NCBI GenBank assembly: GCA_032622095.1
Contig: CP136068.1
Location: 989,607 to 1,053,606 of the forward strand
Origin: Siphonodentalium dalli
Lineage: Eukaryota; Mollusca; Scaphopoda; Gadilida; Siphonodentaliidae
Direction: 5' to 3'
DNA length: 64,000 nt
In this document: positions 43,885 to 56,810 of the stretch, in pieces
How positions within the stretch are numbered: the first letter of the stretch is position 1
How the letters are laid out: each line of letters opens with the position of its first letter
Translations under genes and position numbers: made by a program
The notes under the pieces: generated by a model
What the model was told of the DNA's origin: nothing
Seen by the model: only the letters and a program-made list of their open reading frames with translations
Database searches by the model: none

Positions 43885-44680
43885 AAGGTTTTCTTTTATT
43901 ATATGCGCTATTTACTAAAATAGATCGAGGAATTAATTTATATTAATGATATCAGTCAAGATATTGAATAAACGATAAATACAGTGACCACGTGGTCGAA
44001 GTACATGGTCGATGTCGATACATGACTACAGTGACTTAAGTCACATAATAACGTGTTGTTCACTGATTGGAGCATTAAAGGCTTCATATTCAATCTCAGC
44101 GCATCTAATTTTCAAAATTTCCGGGGAGACCCCCTCCCGTACCCCCCCCCTTAGGCCTTCGGGAGATGCCTTCGGCATCTCCTGCTGGGATACTACTCGC
44201 CTCGACATTTGTAGGAGAGCTACTCGCCTAGAATGATTTTAAGGGGAGCTCCTCATTGCTCACCAGTGATTTCCCACATAGAGAGGACTGGAATCAAATT
44301 GATGGTGTTTTAACTTTACACATACACACATTTTAACCTATTGCTAATAAGGGACACAACTATCCTGTTAAAGTGTGTATTTTACCTTTATAACCATAAA
44401 TATTTGGGTTTTTAAAGGTTTTGTCACTGGTTTTGTTGGCATATTTTTCAGCCATGTGCTTTGTTTGTTTATTTTTTGTTGGTGTACTTGATCAGCATTC
44501 TCTCAGTCCGGTGCAGACACAATGGGAGACCCTTACCCTGCCAGCAACACATTATTTAGTAGAATTTACAAGATTTTCATCAATTTTGGGGGTGGGTGTC
44601 CCAGACCTTGGTGGAAAAAACTTACGGTCCCAGACCTGGGTGGAAAAAACTTACGCTCCCGGGGTTGTGGGTCCCCAAAA
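43885..44680. other. Non-coding stretch with small hairpins
   Basis: No gene. It contains the hairpin GAGATGCCTTCGGCATCTC (44162-44180) and a tandem duplication of about 33 bp containing TGGTGGAAAAAACTTACG (about 44605-44660). Confidence 0.45.
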
Positions 44681-44689
44681 CTGAAAAAC

Positions 44690-45050
44690 TAAAAATTTCC
44701 ACCTTGAGTTACGGCCCTTTTTAGACTTAGAATTTGACCGTCTGTTAACATTTTTAGTTTCCGACTGATAACTCCAGTTTGGATTATTTGATCTGAACCA
44801 AAGTATGTATGTGTATTTTGCAGCTAAAACTACAGGCCAAGTTCGAATATAGGTTCTGTCTAATTATTTTCACATGAGTTATGGCCATTTTTTATTTAGA
44901 ATTTGACTGCATTTTTGCATTAAAATTACGGGTATATCAGATATTCTTCAAATGTAAGCTCAAAGTGTTATTTTATTTTGCGATAGTACAATTCGAAATA
45001 GCAAAAGGGCGTATTTTGCCACGCCCTAGCGATGCTCTTGTTTAACTTAT
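44690..45050 (+). repeat. Diverged repeat ending GCCACGCCCTAGCGATGCTC
   Basis: It shares TTTCCG(G/A)(A/C)TGATAACT and GGCCAAGTTCGAATATAGG phrases with the array at 45900-46340, suggesting one family in two places. Confidence 0.5.
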
Positions 45051-45489
45051 TTTATTGAAAATGAACTCACTTCAACTTCTATAATATTCTATTTGAGATT
45101 ACTAGATCAATGGATCTCATAGATCGGGATTTACATTTGGTTCAAATAGAGGCAGAGGTAGGAGATTTAACACTCCCGTACCCACCCTATCTATACTATG
45201 AGTTTATGTTTGGTGCTTTTATATGGATTCCTATATTACATGTAATAAGTTTGATTGATACATACCGGTATTGTCAGTAAGGTTTTGATAACTTTCCAAC
45301 AGCTGGAGATCTTGAAGTACCAGTTGTAATTTAGTTTGGTCCAGTTGGGAGGTAAAGGGCAATGACCTATTGGGGGAGGGGGTGGATTTGCAGTTAGAAA
45401 ATTTCAAAGTGGGCACCCCAATATTCCCTCCCACGGTTCAACAAAGACTCTCTACCTGTGTCCTTGTTTAGAACTACTTGTTTTAAAGT

Positions 45490-45586
45490 GATTTGACAAG
45501 TACTGATAATTGTAGTCTTCAGAGTCCCAGTCTTCTCCATCTTTACAGTCTGGCGAGCGACCCACAGTCATTGACTGTCTTATTTC
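45490..45586 (-). repeat. Fragment of the ACAAGACAGTC interspersed repeat, inverted
   Basis: The reverse complement reads AAGACAGTCAATGACTGTGG then GTCGCTCGCCAGACTG, matching the starts of the elements at 3031 and 11891. Confidence 0.6.
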
Positions 45587-45899
45587 AGAACCCACGAAGC
45601 CGGTAAATCTATATATTTCATATATTTGGTAACCTATATCTTATATATACCTCCTTCCGAATTACGTAAGCTTGAACGAGCCATGTCTGTTTAATATAAC
45701 AGAATGCATCACAGGTCCCTAGAACAAAAATTTACCCCACCCTAATCCTATAGGATTAAGTATTATTGGGGATATTTTTTTTTGTTCTGGTAAAAACCAA
45801 ACCCAGTCAATTCAATACAATATTACAGTAAAAGGATTAGCTTGTTCATGAACTGCACCTCTTTCTATTGTTGTACCCGAAAACAAAATTTGGGGAACA

Positions 45900-46340
45900 G
45901 CGGGTGTCCGTGCATTTGTTAGGAAAATTTCCGGATGATAACTTTATTTTGGTTTATCGAAACCAAATTTAGTATGTTAGTTTATGAGCTCAAAATACAG
46001 GTCAAGTTCGAATATGGTTTCTGTTCGCCCAATTTTGCCCGAGTTGTGGTACTTGTGGACTTAGAATTTGCCGATTATTTTGGTTTCCGGATGATAACTT
46101 TAGTTTTTGTAATCTGATTTGTTTCAAATTTGGTACGTGGATTAACCACACGACGATACACGTCAAGTTCGAATTTGTGTTTGGTCCGCACATTTTCCCC
46201 AGAGTTATGATCCTTGTCGACTTAAAAACTTAAAATATCCAGATTATTTCGGTTTCCGGATGATAACTTTACTTTTAGTTATCTGATTGTTTTTTAATTC
46301 AACTGAATATCTTGATATTTGGTACGTGGTTCAAATTTCA
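45900..46340 (+). repeat. Tandem repeats of about 155-170 bp
   Basis: Three units begin TTTCCGGATGATAACTTTA-like at about 45930, 46084 and 46254, with GTCAAGTTCGAAT(A/T)TG and GACTTAGAATTTG in between. Confidence 0.65.
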
Positions 46341-47930
46341 AAAGACAAACTTTAAGGCCAAGTTTGAATTTGGTCACATTCCGATGAATTTTGACCGTTA
46401 AAAAAAATATATCTTTACTAAAAAGCCACCTTTTCGGGGGACACGTGGTCGGCAATTATCTATCCTAAAATCTACCATGGCCATCACTGGATTAGGGATT
46501 ATGGATTTATTACCACCTGCGTGGGACTACCGCTGTGGATGTGGCCTCTGTGAAAAACTCTGTAGACAGCAGAATGTCACCAATAGGCTAATTAACAGTC
46601 ATTGTTATGTGTGGAGAAATCAAGAAACGGAAACACATTTATCATGTTCATCTAATCTATCACCTGCCCTGAATGTAAACTAATGATTTGTTAAACTTTA
46701 AGGGAGATGCTTGCAATGATTAATTTGTTCTTGTGCATATTTTATTATTTATTTTTGGGACATGATTTGACCAATATAAATATTGTGCTACGGCAATGAC
46801 AATAAAAAAGCAAGTAGCATAAACGCCAGTCTGCATGGTACCCGTCCTCACTAATTACCACGATTACTTGGCTGGAGTCACAAAATCGATTTTTGATCAT
46901 ATTTAGAAATTCACATTTTGACGATATTTGGCAGGAATAAGACCCAAAGTCGGACGTATTATAATGTTCAAATGGTTAGGTAGTAATATTTATATAAAAT
47001 GAAGTTGCTATTAGCCGCCGATTTCAAACAACCGTGAATGTTATAAGAGACAAGTGGGAAAATTCATATTTTTTCCGAATTTCGGTCGCCATTTTGGCGG
47101 CCATCTTGGTTTAATGTGGTAAATTTTTCTGTCAAAATGAAGGCTGTTGAAATAGTATCACAACAGTAGAGAAATATTATATTTCCTATCATAAATTCAC
47201 TACTAGCTATTAATCAAACTGACGCAGTGCCTACTCTGAAATTTTGGAGGCGGCCATTTTGATGACGTCATAAATCCACCCAGTCGCGACCCCCAGGTGT
47301 CTAACATTCGTTTTCTGGTGTCTGAGATATCAAGCAACATCATTAGCATAGTCGCTATATTTCTTCACAAAATGCACACGGGAGCCAAAAAATGAACACA
47401 AGAGCCTCTACTATACATTTATGGAAGCCCATAGTTGTCACTTAACTTTTGTCTCTTCAGTGCACGGCAACTGTGTCATGATTTTTATCCATTTCAAATA
47501 TTGTGTGGTTTCGATAAAGATGCATTCAGGTTCTAAACCTCCAGTTACAACAACAGCATACATACATTAACTACTTTCGCGTTGTGTCACTGCACTGAAA
47601 TTTGGTTCCCCAAATGAAATTTCTTATACCTTTAGCATTCCTCGAGACCATTTGACATGTGCGATATTTCCCCAATTACGGCTCAATGGTTTTTAAAATA
47701 TTTTAATTTATTATTATTATTATTTGGGGAGCGCGGTAGTGATACTGTGAGGTCCGAAAATTGTCTTTGCTTCGGATAGGCATCGTGTTGTCGCTGCAGG
47801 GAGCCCCACACATATATAGAAACATATAGAAGAGTGTCGTCTGCTCATGTTTGTCTGGGGCTCTGTATGGGTGAAATTATAAAATTGTTAAAGAATACAA
47901 GAACAAATTATTAAAATTGTAAAAAATTGT
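46341..47930. other. Unassigned stretch
   Basis: No convincing ORF (best 68 codons at 46477-46683, without a recognisable domain). At 47040-47280 are GCCATTTTGGCGGCCATCTT-type words, probably another diverged repeat. Confidence 0.35.
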
Positions 47931-47934
47931 TAGG

Positions 47935-48001
47935 CCAATGCATTCTCTTATATATGCGAGGCGACCTATGGTCGACTCGCATATATAAGAGAATGCATTG
48001 G
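47935..48001. repeat. Perfect 26-bp-arm palindrome (GCATTCTCTTATATATGCGAG family)
   Basis: Arms 47935-47960 and 47976-48001 are exact reverse complements around the 15-nt centre GCGACCTATGGTCGA. Preceding AATTATAAAATTGTTAAAGA and following GGCACAGGG are shared with the copy at 56842-57014. Confidence 0.9.
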
Positions 48002-48368
48002 CACAGGGTAAACATCGTGTTGTCGCTGTTATTTTTCTCGACATCTATCGAAGTTATACATGTATATATGTGCACGAGGCCCGTGTCCATAACCTGTAAA
48101 TGTGATGCGTACCAGTGTTTACGTGTTATTATCTTAGACACTGATATTATGATTGTCTAATAATAAATATATCAAAATATATCAAAATATATTATTCAAA
48201 ATATATTATGGCCATTCATGTTTCGATCGGAATGGCATATTGAGATGCTCCTCAACTCAAATAAAACTATAAAACCGGACACACTCCACTTAGGTCGAAA
48301 ATTTTCCAACTGGTGACCATTTCGGTCCATAATTTTGACCAAATGTAGGAAAATATTGTTTTCTTAAA

Positions 48369-48857
48369 TTAAAGGTACTCAATCCGATAAAACTCCTCTC
48401 AATTACTATTTCAATGGCTTCGGGGGTCAAAAATATTTGATTCGAGTTGAGGAAGTCACCCATCAAAGCTCAGATTTGTTAGATATCAATTTTAGAAATC
48501 TATTATTTTTCATTATCGGGAATACTTTCTGGCCCAGATCTCAGTCAAAATTGCGTTTTTATTACCACTTGATTTTAGAGTTATCCATCCTTGTCTGTTT
48601 GAATAGAGTTTTGGTGTAAAAATCTCGAGCAGGATACGAAATTGACGGCAATTATTAGTACTCATCTCGAGAACATAACAAATTTCAAAAATCAATATCT
48701 AATAACTCTGAGCTTTGTTTGATGGGTTCCTCGACTCGAATCAAATATATATTTACCCCCAAAGCCAAAGAAATAGTAATATAGGACCCTCTGATCGGAT
48801 TGTTGTTGTTGGAATTTGTTGAGATGGGGACCCTCTTTACGGATTGAGTACCTTTAA
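48369..48857. mobile_element. TTAA-flanked MITE (AGGTACTCAACCC family), copy 2
   Basis: TTAAAGGTACTCAATCCGAT ... GGATTGAGTACCTTTAA, 489 bp and collinear with 9602-10089. Differences are scattered substitutions. Confidence 0.85.
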
Positions 48858-49590
48858 CTAGCAGTTTTTGACTGGCCACATGGGAGCGACCAGGACACCA
48901 GCTTTCCAAGTGTTGGAAATTTCCAACCTGACACCTCCCCTAATGTCGGAAAATTTCCAATTGATGGCCATTTAATGTCCATAATTTGGACCAATAAAGT
49001 AGGTAAATGTGCAAATTTGGTCTAAAAACAACAAGCCCCCCCCTAATAAAATGTTGGACTACAACCATTGTTTGTGTGGAATTTCAGGTATGAAATTTCC
49101 AACTGTTGAAATTTTGTACCGAAGTTGGGGGGGGGGGTCAGACACCCCCCCCCACAAACCCCCTGTCACACGTCCCTGGCGGCGAAACCAGGTGACCCAC
49201 ATTGAGCTTGAGTGTTTTAGTGCTTTGCTTTTAGCACACTCTATGTGGAGCTGCAGTGAAGATCACCATTGGGTGTTTGAGAGTAGACCTATATACCTAG
49301 CCGCAATCTGAACCTTTTAGCATTGTTATATAAGATCTCCATTAAACAAGTAACAACCCACACGGGTTTACAAGTCGTTTGAAGAACATTGATTGTCGTT
49401 CAAGTCGACATAAATGGCATAATTGATGGAATCGGTCCAAATTCATCTTGTCCCCCGAGCGCTGTCCAGGAAGAGTACGCGTCAGTCGTTGTATATGTGC
49501 GGTTGCTCTGCGCGAGTTTCTCACGTGCGACTCTTTAAGGTGGATGTGTTTGATTCACAGTGGCTTATCGAGGGACGTGGGACATTTCAG
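48858..49590. other. Non-coding stretch with a G10/C9 inverted pair
   Basis: No gene recognised. A G-run near 49127-49136 and a C-run near 49145-49153 enclose GTCAGACA. Confidence 0.4.
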
Positions 49591-49596
49591 GTTACC

Positions 49597-49654
49597 ATGG
49601 TACCTTGGAGGAGAGCCGTTGGATTTCTTCTGTTAGCTCTCGTGAGGAATGTTG
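49597..49654 (+). CDS. Candidate first exon encoding a signal peptide
   Basis: ATG at 49597 lies in a strong initiation context (TTACCATGG). The encoded MVPWRRAVGFLLLALV has a short basic N-region and a hydrophobic core like a secretory signal peptide. The exon would end at 49654 before the donor GTAAGA (49655-49660). No downstream exon was identified, and a frame this short occurs by chance, so this is tentative. It is also in frame with a longer 82-codon ORF from 49423 lacking similarity to anything I know. Confidence 0.2.
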
Positions 49655-49672
49655 GTAAGAGTCTTCAGTAAC

Positions 49673-50090
49673 TAAAGGTATACACAATCCGATTCGATGG
49701 TCCCCCCCCCCCCCCCGTTTCATCATATTATAACAACAACAATTCTTCAAAAGACGCTTCAGTTATCAGAATCGATTAATTAAAAAAAAATAATGCTGAC
49801 CGCTGTCAACCGTGAACTCTAGTATACAATTTTCTAAAACGTGTTATAATTATATCAACATTTTGATCAACGCAATTTGGTATCGAGAGTATATGTCGGT
49901 ATACGCTCGTCAAATATTTGCTAGGCCGCCAAATATTCCAGGTGGTGAAAACTAACATATTTCAAAAACATATTTAAAAAAAACACGTGAGCTTTGATGG
50001 GTGGGTTCCTCGACTCGAATCAATCATTTTTACCCCGAAGCCAAAGAAATAGTAATTTAGGAGCGTTACTTTGGATTATGCATATTTAAG
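49673..50090. mobile_element. Decayed relative of the AGGTACTCAACCC MITE
   Basis: The left end CTAAAGGTATACACAATCCG and the right part GAGCTTTGATGGGTGGGTTC, CTCGACTCGAATCA and AAGCCAAAGAAATAGTAAT match the family at 9602 and 48369. The TTAA ends are degraded. Confidence 0.5.
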
Positions 50091-50239
50091 GATGCGCACA
50101 GTTGGATTATTTTAAAAATCGTTTACCCAAAGCAGCAGATAATAAAGAGCGTTACCAATTATGATCGCTTGTACTTGTACTCGTTTCATTGTAAAACTGA
50201 TGGACACTTTTATGAATTTTTCAAACGACGGTGTCATAT

Positions 50240-51100
50240 AATTGGACGGAAACTGCTTTTTCCTATTAGTATGGGGTCTTAGGTCCCAAAATTGGCCAAA
50301 GTGTGCAAAATTGGATAAAAGCTTGAAACTTGGTATATGTATAGTTCATGATATGGGGGTCAATATAAGAGCGAGTCCCAAGCGTGAAAGTTACCTTGAG
50401 GTCAAAGACAAAGGTCAAAATTTCCACTTTTCACATGCGGTATGATTTATAACATTTTTAGGCAACACATTACTTATACATGTCCAAATTTACATACATA
50501 TGACTTCAAATAGTCCATTTTAGTCACCTTCATAACAAAGATCTTGAGAACTTTTCATCTTGGAGCCTAAAAAGTCAGTTGTTCATCCGAATAGCTGCAA
50601 AATGTACATGCAGTGAACAAATGAATATAAAGTCCCACCCATTTAACATGCTTACTAAATGCCACCGCATTCCACATACTTTTATTTGCATATGTATCAG
50701 GGTACAATACAAGAGTGAGTCCCAAGCATTAAAATCACACAGATAACATTGAGGTCAAGGACAAAAGTCAAAACTAATTTAAAAAAAATTGTTAATGGTG
50801 TGATCTGAGCCTGAATTATTCCTCGATATTTTCCCGAAATTACACAAATATATCTCCAAATGGATTGTAATACTGAACTTTAAGGAATTCTATCAATTTA
50901 TGAAATATATTTAAGTAAATGTTGGTTAAAAGATAAAAAACTCATTTTCTCTTCCAAACAATTGCAAACAATTTGAAAAATTCAACATACATATATATGT
51001 AAAGTCACAGAAATAAAATGCCAACTTGATGCCACCAAGCTATACATTTTAGGAACAGGTGTTAACGATATGGGTAACAAGGGTTTGGCAAAAATATGTT
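50240..51100 (+). repeat. Diverged direct repeats (GAGTCCCAAGC...GAGGTCAA)
   Basis: The phrases AGAGCGAGTCCCAAGCGTGA and TTGAGGTCAAAGACAAAGGT at about 50370-50415 recur as AGAGTGAGTCCCAAGCATTA and TTGAGGTCAAGGACAAAAGT at about 50710-50770. Non-coding. Confidence 0.5.
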
Positions 51101-51495
51101 ACTTTTATTAAGTAAAATTGCTCATTTTAGTCACCCAACGCATTGCAGAATACATGTATTGCCCAAACTTTGACATATAGGCACTGCATGCGGTGGGAAA
51201 AAATTGGCATGCTGACATGATAATCGATTCTCTGGTCAGTATTCAAGAACAAGGAAAATCACACGTGGGCAATGTTTAGAAAGGTTATATGTTGAATATG
51301 TCGAACCTACAAATCCTCGCGCCAATACGCACATAATCGACCTATAATGTGAAATATGTACATGTGATTATTTGATTCTGAAATAAGCAATAATGGAGTC
51401 ATGACCGTTATTTCGTTTTATGGCGCGGGCCACATTGAAAACACATGTTAAAGAGCGTTAACCTGAAAAGTCGTGAGTTGGTTTATTTGTTTCAT

Positions 51496-51664
51496 TGTCC
51501 GCACATAATCTGCTTAGAATCGCCTCATTATGAGTCGATATATGTGACTACAACGCTCTCATTTTCAGCACATTATCGACTCAAAATGAGGTGATTATAA
51601 GCATAATATCGATCTAAAAACCCGTTCTATTATAAGCGGATAATGTGAGAATTTTCGGGACAAC
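51496..51664. repeat. Foldback element (CATTATCGACTCA...)
   Basis: Inner arms CCTCATTATGAGTCGATA (from 51523) and TATCGACTCAAAATGAGG (to 51591) pair with mismatches. The outer ends TGTCCGCACATAATCTGCTT and AAGCGGATAATGTGAG...GGGACA also pair loosely. Confidence 0.5.
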
Positions 51665-51699
51665 AGGCTGTTATGAGAGTATAATAACTACCATTACCT

Positions 51700-54600
51700 T
51701 CTCGTCAAAGAAATTATATCTAATGTCCAGAATATAAAACTTATTGCAATAAAAATGGTGGAACATAAATTTAGCTGTTGAATACATTGATATGAAAGAT
51801 TAAAGATACGGGCGGCCTTAGTGGTGGGTATGCTGTTACTATATTCACCTCTGTCAAAAACCGCCATAAACAGAAAGAATAGTAAAATATAGACAGACAT
51901 TGTTCTTACACCAATCAGAAATATGGCATAAACAATATGTTATTGTCAATGTTGTTTGCTTTGTTATGTAAACAAAAGCAAAACACGTTACGTTTCCTGG
52001 CTTTTGTTTAGATCCGGATATGGTAAACACAAAGAGCGTTATTTGTTACTGTTTTCCTGATATGGAAATACTAAAGAGCGTTTATATCAGTTATGTGTTA
52101 TTAACCAATAGAATTGCACTGTGTTATGTAAACAGAAGCACAACTTATGTAACACGAGCAGGCTCTTGTTTACGTACACCATCGTACATCTTGACGACAA
52201 TATACTATTTACGCGCTGATTATGTTTGGCATATAAACAAAACTATACCTATTTTAATATTCCTTCTGTTGATGGCGATTTGAACAAATAGGAATATTTC
52301 TGAAACGAACGCCGCCCGTGCCTTTAAGTCAGTGAGTTAAAGACAGAACTAGAGTGTGGATACAGGTGCATTGAGCATTGACATATTCCTTACTAAAAAC
52401 ATGAGACCGTAAAATGTATATCATACACGTTGTGCTAATTCTGATTACTCAGCCATCAATTGAGATTGGGCTCATCGATAAAAACAGTGAATGTTGAGAT
52501 CTCACCAACCTAGAGAAAGTGGTCCTTTGAAAGTCACGCCAGCAGTTATTGTGCTAAAATCATCCCATGTTGGACACGAGCATACATATACCGAGTCATA
52601 TAAATTCTAGCATCTACTGGCTATCACTATGGTCGCCGAACTAGTGGCTAGCATCCGAATATAGCATAGCCTATGATTCACTAATTCCTCAGATATACCC
52701 TCTTGGTAAAATTAATTGGTTTTCTCTTGAAAAAAAAAGAAGTTTAGTTTTGAAAGAAATGTGCAAACAATGCTAAAGTGGACAATAAGTCATTGCTTGT
52801 ATAGAGTGCCACCATGCTACGACACTTAATCCTAAAGCAAGTTATTATTGTGGCATGTTAAGGCTGGCTCTCTGGTGATTACATCTCCGATTTGGTAGAC
52901 AGTGTGTGAATTGGTCATCAGGGGTGGCCAGCATACTAATATATCTACGAATCAAGGGGTCGCATCAGATATACAGGGACTGGGTATATTCACATTAATG
53001 GCAGGTTACATGTATCTCATCTTGGATAATGTTTTGGCATCGGAGCGTCTGCAACTAGGACTCACCAGGTAGTGGCATAGCGATACATAGGGACTGGTTA
53101 GTCAAAGTGCCAAATTTTAGTGGTGACCAGATAACATATACCGGTATATGACTCCTCCTCTTAGCACGAATTGGAACACAACAATGAACTTGAGGCAAAA
53201 ACAAATGGGGGTTGAATCTCCACCGAATTTCGAACTTCAATCTAACTTCACGCGAATCTCCACCGAATTTCGAACTTCGTTCCAACTTCACGAACCCCTT
53301 TAGTTTACCTGTACCGTTGGACTGGGAGGCAATTGCGTGTCATCTGGAGTGGTGTATTTTACGTATACCGATACTTGGTCGCTAATGATCTTGTCTCCAT
53401 TGATGTCTAGAATATTACTATTATGTACTCATATTGTGGTGGTCAATTTCAAGAAGCCACCATACTCGAACAGCTGTTAAATGCGTGGCATACAAGTATA
53501 TCTAGCAATGACAATATATTCTTATCCTGGGACTGGGCCACACAGATATAAATTCCAACTGTGGTCGGTCAAGTTAGCCATATCCAGAATCTGCATGACT
53601 GCCATTGACTGACATATAGAACTTCACATGTGGTGACCAGATTACCCATATCCTGGAATGCAGATCGAGAGCACCAATATCACCACGCACATCCTGAAAC
53701 TGGGTCTGTTTCCAGTGATGATCAGAGTGCCTGTATGGTGTGATATTGTGCACATCTCCGCTTATAATCAAATCCCCCATACGCTGCTTGGCCAGGGTGG
53801 CCATCTGTGAGAGTGGTCCGGTAGCTCACTCATGGGTCTTAACATTCTTCAATTATGTATATTCGGGACTTTGTCTGCTAGTACCAACTCTTTTGTATGG
53901 AACCTTTTTAATTTTGATAATAAAATCGTCATATTATCTTCAGTAAATTATGAAGAATAATAACTAGGTTCAGCCACTTGTACATGTAACTTGTAATGTG
54001 TGTTGCCATTGACTCATGTGAACATTCCGACTGCATGTACATGGTCAATCCGTTTAGAAGTTTTGTGTAAAATGTGTAGCATTACGAAACTTGTGGCAAA
54101 GTGGAATAATCCAATCTTCTGATAAGCTATTCTATAGTGAAAAACCAACGCTATTCATGCAGTAGGAGAATATAGGAGAATAGAATGTTCCGTGTGGAAA
54201 TATTGTGTCTTGATTGAAGTGTCGGCGGTTGCACTGTGGACATGTCGCTTACCGCCAGATTATTGTTTACACGTTCTGCTACCTGTTAGGTCGACATCTC
54301 AAAACGTGTAGCTTTGGTGCCGTAAAATCACACGACTTTCTGCCAAGTGTGTATCCATAGCAATACCGTAGTAGCACACGTTACACGTTACATGGATGTG
54401 TGGCTGAACCTGGCCATTATCACCGCCTTCAATGAAATCAGTAGAAAAAGTCATTCTGTATCACAGAGACGGTACCATTCTAATGCCTTCTTTCTTCAAA
54501 TTGGTATTTTTCTCCAACACTTACTATCTGGGAATAGTATGTGTTATTGCCACTCATGACTGAACACATCTTATTTCTTTTTCACAAAGCACTCAACAGT

Positions 54601-55220
54601 TCATTGCTGACAGAATCTTGAGACATGCTGGTATGAGTTGAATATGATTTAGATATTTCGCCGACTTGAATTTTCAAACAGGTAAACATTTTGACTAATA
54701 CTACATGCGACAAGCGTATGAACTGTATTGACTTATGACAATGCAATATTAATGGGATGAACATAATTAAAAATTGGTGTATCATCGTTGCTAAGTGCCG
54801 TCTGCGGATGAAACGTATATTCCAAGTCTGCTCATTGGATCTTTTATTCATTCTAATAGCGTATCTGATAGAGAAAATAATCATCGAACAACATTCACTT
54901 TGAGTGGCATGTAAACTCATCAATCCAATTTAAGAAACCATTATTAGTTTGTTTTATTGAGGTTTATGGTCGTTTTAGCTGCTAGGCCATATCACGGCAT
55001 GTCATGTCAGGTTTAAAGTTCGAGAAAATGCTTGTACGTTATATATATATATATATATCACTGAACACAGCTAGAAAAGCAACTGAAATTCTTTCGCAAT
55101 TACATGTACATGAATCAAGTTACCTTTCATGCGTGTGGACCACAGATCCTTGCTAGTCGAGATTCGAATCAGTCTCACAATCACTTGGCTTAAGATTGTC
55201 CAATGCAACACACACCTTAC
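51700..55220. other. Largely unique non-coding stretch
   Basis: No convincing exon. Visible structures are two direct repeats with GTTATGTAAACA(A/G)AAGCA (about 51963 and 52123), a 36-bp tandem duplication with CTCCACCGAATTTCGAACTT (53217-53290), and a (TA)n run (55039-55059). Confidence 0.4.
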
Positions 55221-55227
55221 CAACTGA

Positions 55228-55497
55228 TCAACTTTGTGTGTATGTATGTATGTATGTGTTATAAACTAGAAAACTGCTCGACTGATCCGACTCAAATTTT
55301 GTATGTAGGCCTACTTTGATCCCGGGAACAATATGGGAGGGTCCAATTTCACGTGCGACCGGGTCCTTGACCTTGGCCTCGCTCATATAGGCATATTTCT
55401 GGACCAGTGGAACAATAGTTTTTTCTTTCTCCTGACGGAGGCGATCACAAAGAAACCCTAAATAGCCCACACGAAGTCGGCACATCAGCTAGTTAAT
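55228..55497 (+). repeat. Interspersed repeat with GTAT microsatellite head, copy 1
   Basis: GTATGTATGTATG, then AACTGCTCGACTGATC, GGAACAATATGGG, TCCAATTTCACGTGCGACC, and the end CACGAAGTCGGCACATCAGC TAGT. It is collinear with 55905-56221. Non-coding; probably a SINE-like or Helitron-like family. Confidence 0.65.
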
Positions 55498-55904
55498 ATA
55501 TTAGATTGACCATATGTGTTGTCAATTTGGATATGTTTGTAAAAATAACGACATTGATCAGTATTATTCTTCGTTTCTATTTGATCACCCTGTCGGCATA
55601 TTTCACATCACTTTAGGACAGAAACCCTGCAGTCACTGCGATGTATTGTTGTAGCGTGCCAATTTTCCATACGCCATTTCTCATATCAGTCTATAACATG
55701 TTGTCGCTTCACTTGAACCTCACACCCACTGGGGAACAGAAGCGACCATTGTGCCACACAAGAACTTTACTTTAAGGCATGGCCAGTAGCTGAAAAATCA
55801 ATGGCAAAATACTGTAGGGTATTATGTGAGCCACATTATCAGTCAGTTTAAAATAATGTGGGACTATTTTCAAACTAATGAGCACGTATATATCTTCTAT
55901 ATAT

Positions 55905-56221
55905 TTTGGAACATTTGTCTGTGTGTATGTTTGTGTGTACGTGTGTATGTGTGTTATAGACTCGATAACTGCTCGACCGATCAGACTCGAAAATGATCTA
56001 TGTTGGCCTACTCTGATCCCTGGAACAATATGGGCGGGTCCAATTTCACGTGCGACCGCGTTCTTGACATTGACATTGACCTCGCTCATATACGCTCATA
56101 TAGGCATGTTTCTTGGTCGATCGAGCAATAAATTGTCCAGACGCTGTATAATCTGTCCAGAGGGTGGCGATAACAAAGCAATCCCTAAATAGCCCGGACG
56201 AAGTCGGGTACATCAGCTAGT
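55905..56221 (+). repeat. Interspersed repeat with GTGT microsatellite head, copy 2
   Basis: Same order of phrases as 55228-55497, ending GGACGAAGTCGGGTACATCA GCTAGT. The ORFs on both strands are shadows of the repeat. Confidence 0.65.
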
Positions 56222-56810
56222 ATTGTATATAATTATGATTGTTGCAATATGTTTCAATAAAACATCTAAACTGATATGCCTAATCAATTCCCTCCCCCAA
56301 GTGATAAGTGATCATCTTGGTAAAGTTTCAAGTTAAAGGTCACCAAAAATATTCCAACTCTCACACAAAGCCCCCGAATATTACAAGTAGATTTTTTGTC
56401 CGCATTTAGAGGCGTTTTGCATGCCGTGTGATGAATGAGAAACCTTCAGTGGTAACTTACCACTGGTAAGCCCTAGTTGTTGTAATAATTTGCATGATTA
56501 GATATTTTAACGGATTTCTGAGGTGGTGCATTCATGACACCAGTATATTATATATTTTATATATGCCTAATAATATAACATTGAGGGAGTTCTGACTATA
56601 GTTTTCTTGTTTATCATGTTATGTGTAAATTTGGATTGAACGAGAACAATGAGAGCAATATATATAATTAGGCACGTAATTCTTTGGTGGTGTCTCTTGT
56701 CATGCCAAGCATGGCTGCAATTGATCATTATTTTAGCTCGAAAAACGTTCTGTAACTTCTGTCATAGTTATACATTTCTGAACTATTTTAAAGGTAGATA
56801 TGTTTTTTAT

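Noticed and set aside
46477-46683. 68-codon Cys-containing ORF as a small zinc protein
   Set aside because: The cysteine spacing matches no family I know and there are no splice or start signals to support it.
55146-55165. GATTCGAATC as a tRNA B box
   Set aside because: It occurs alone. No A box, acceptor stem or cloverleaf could be built around it.
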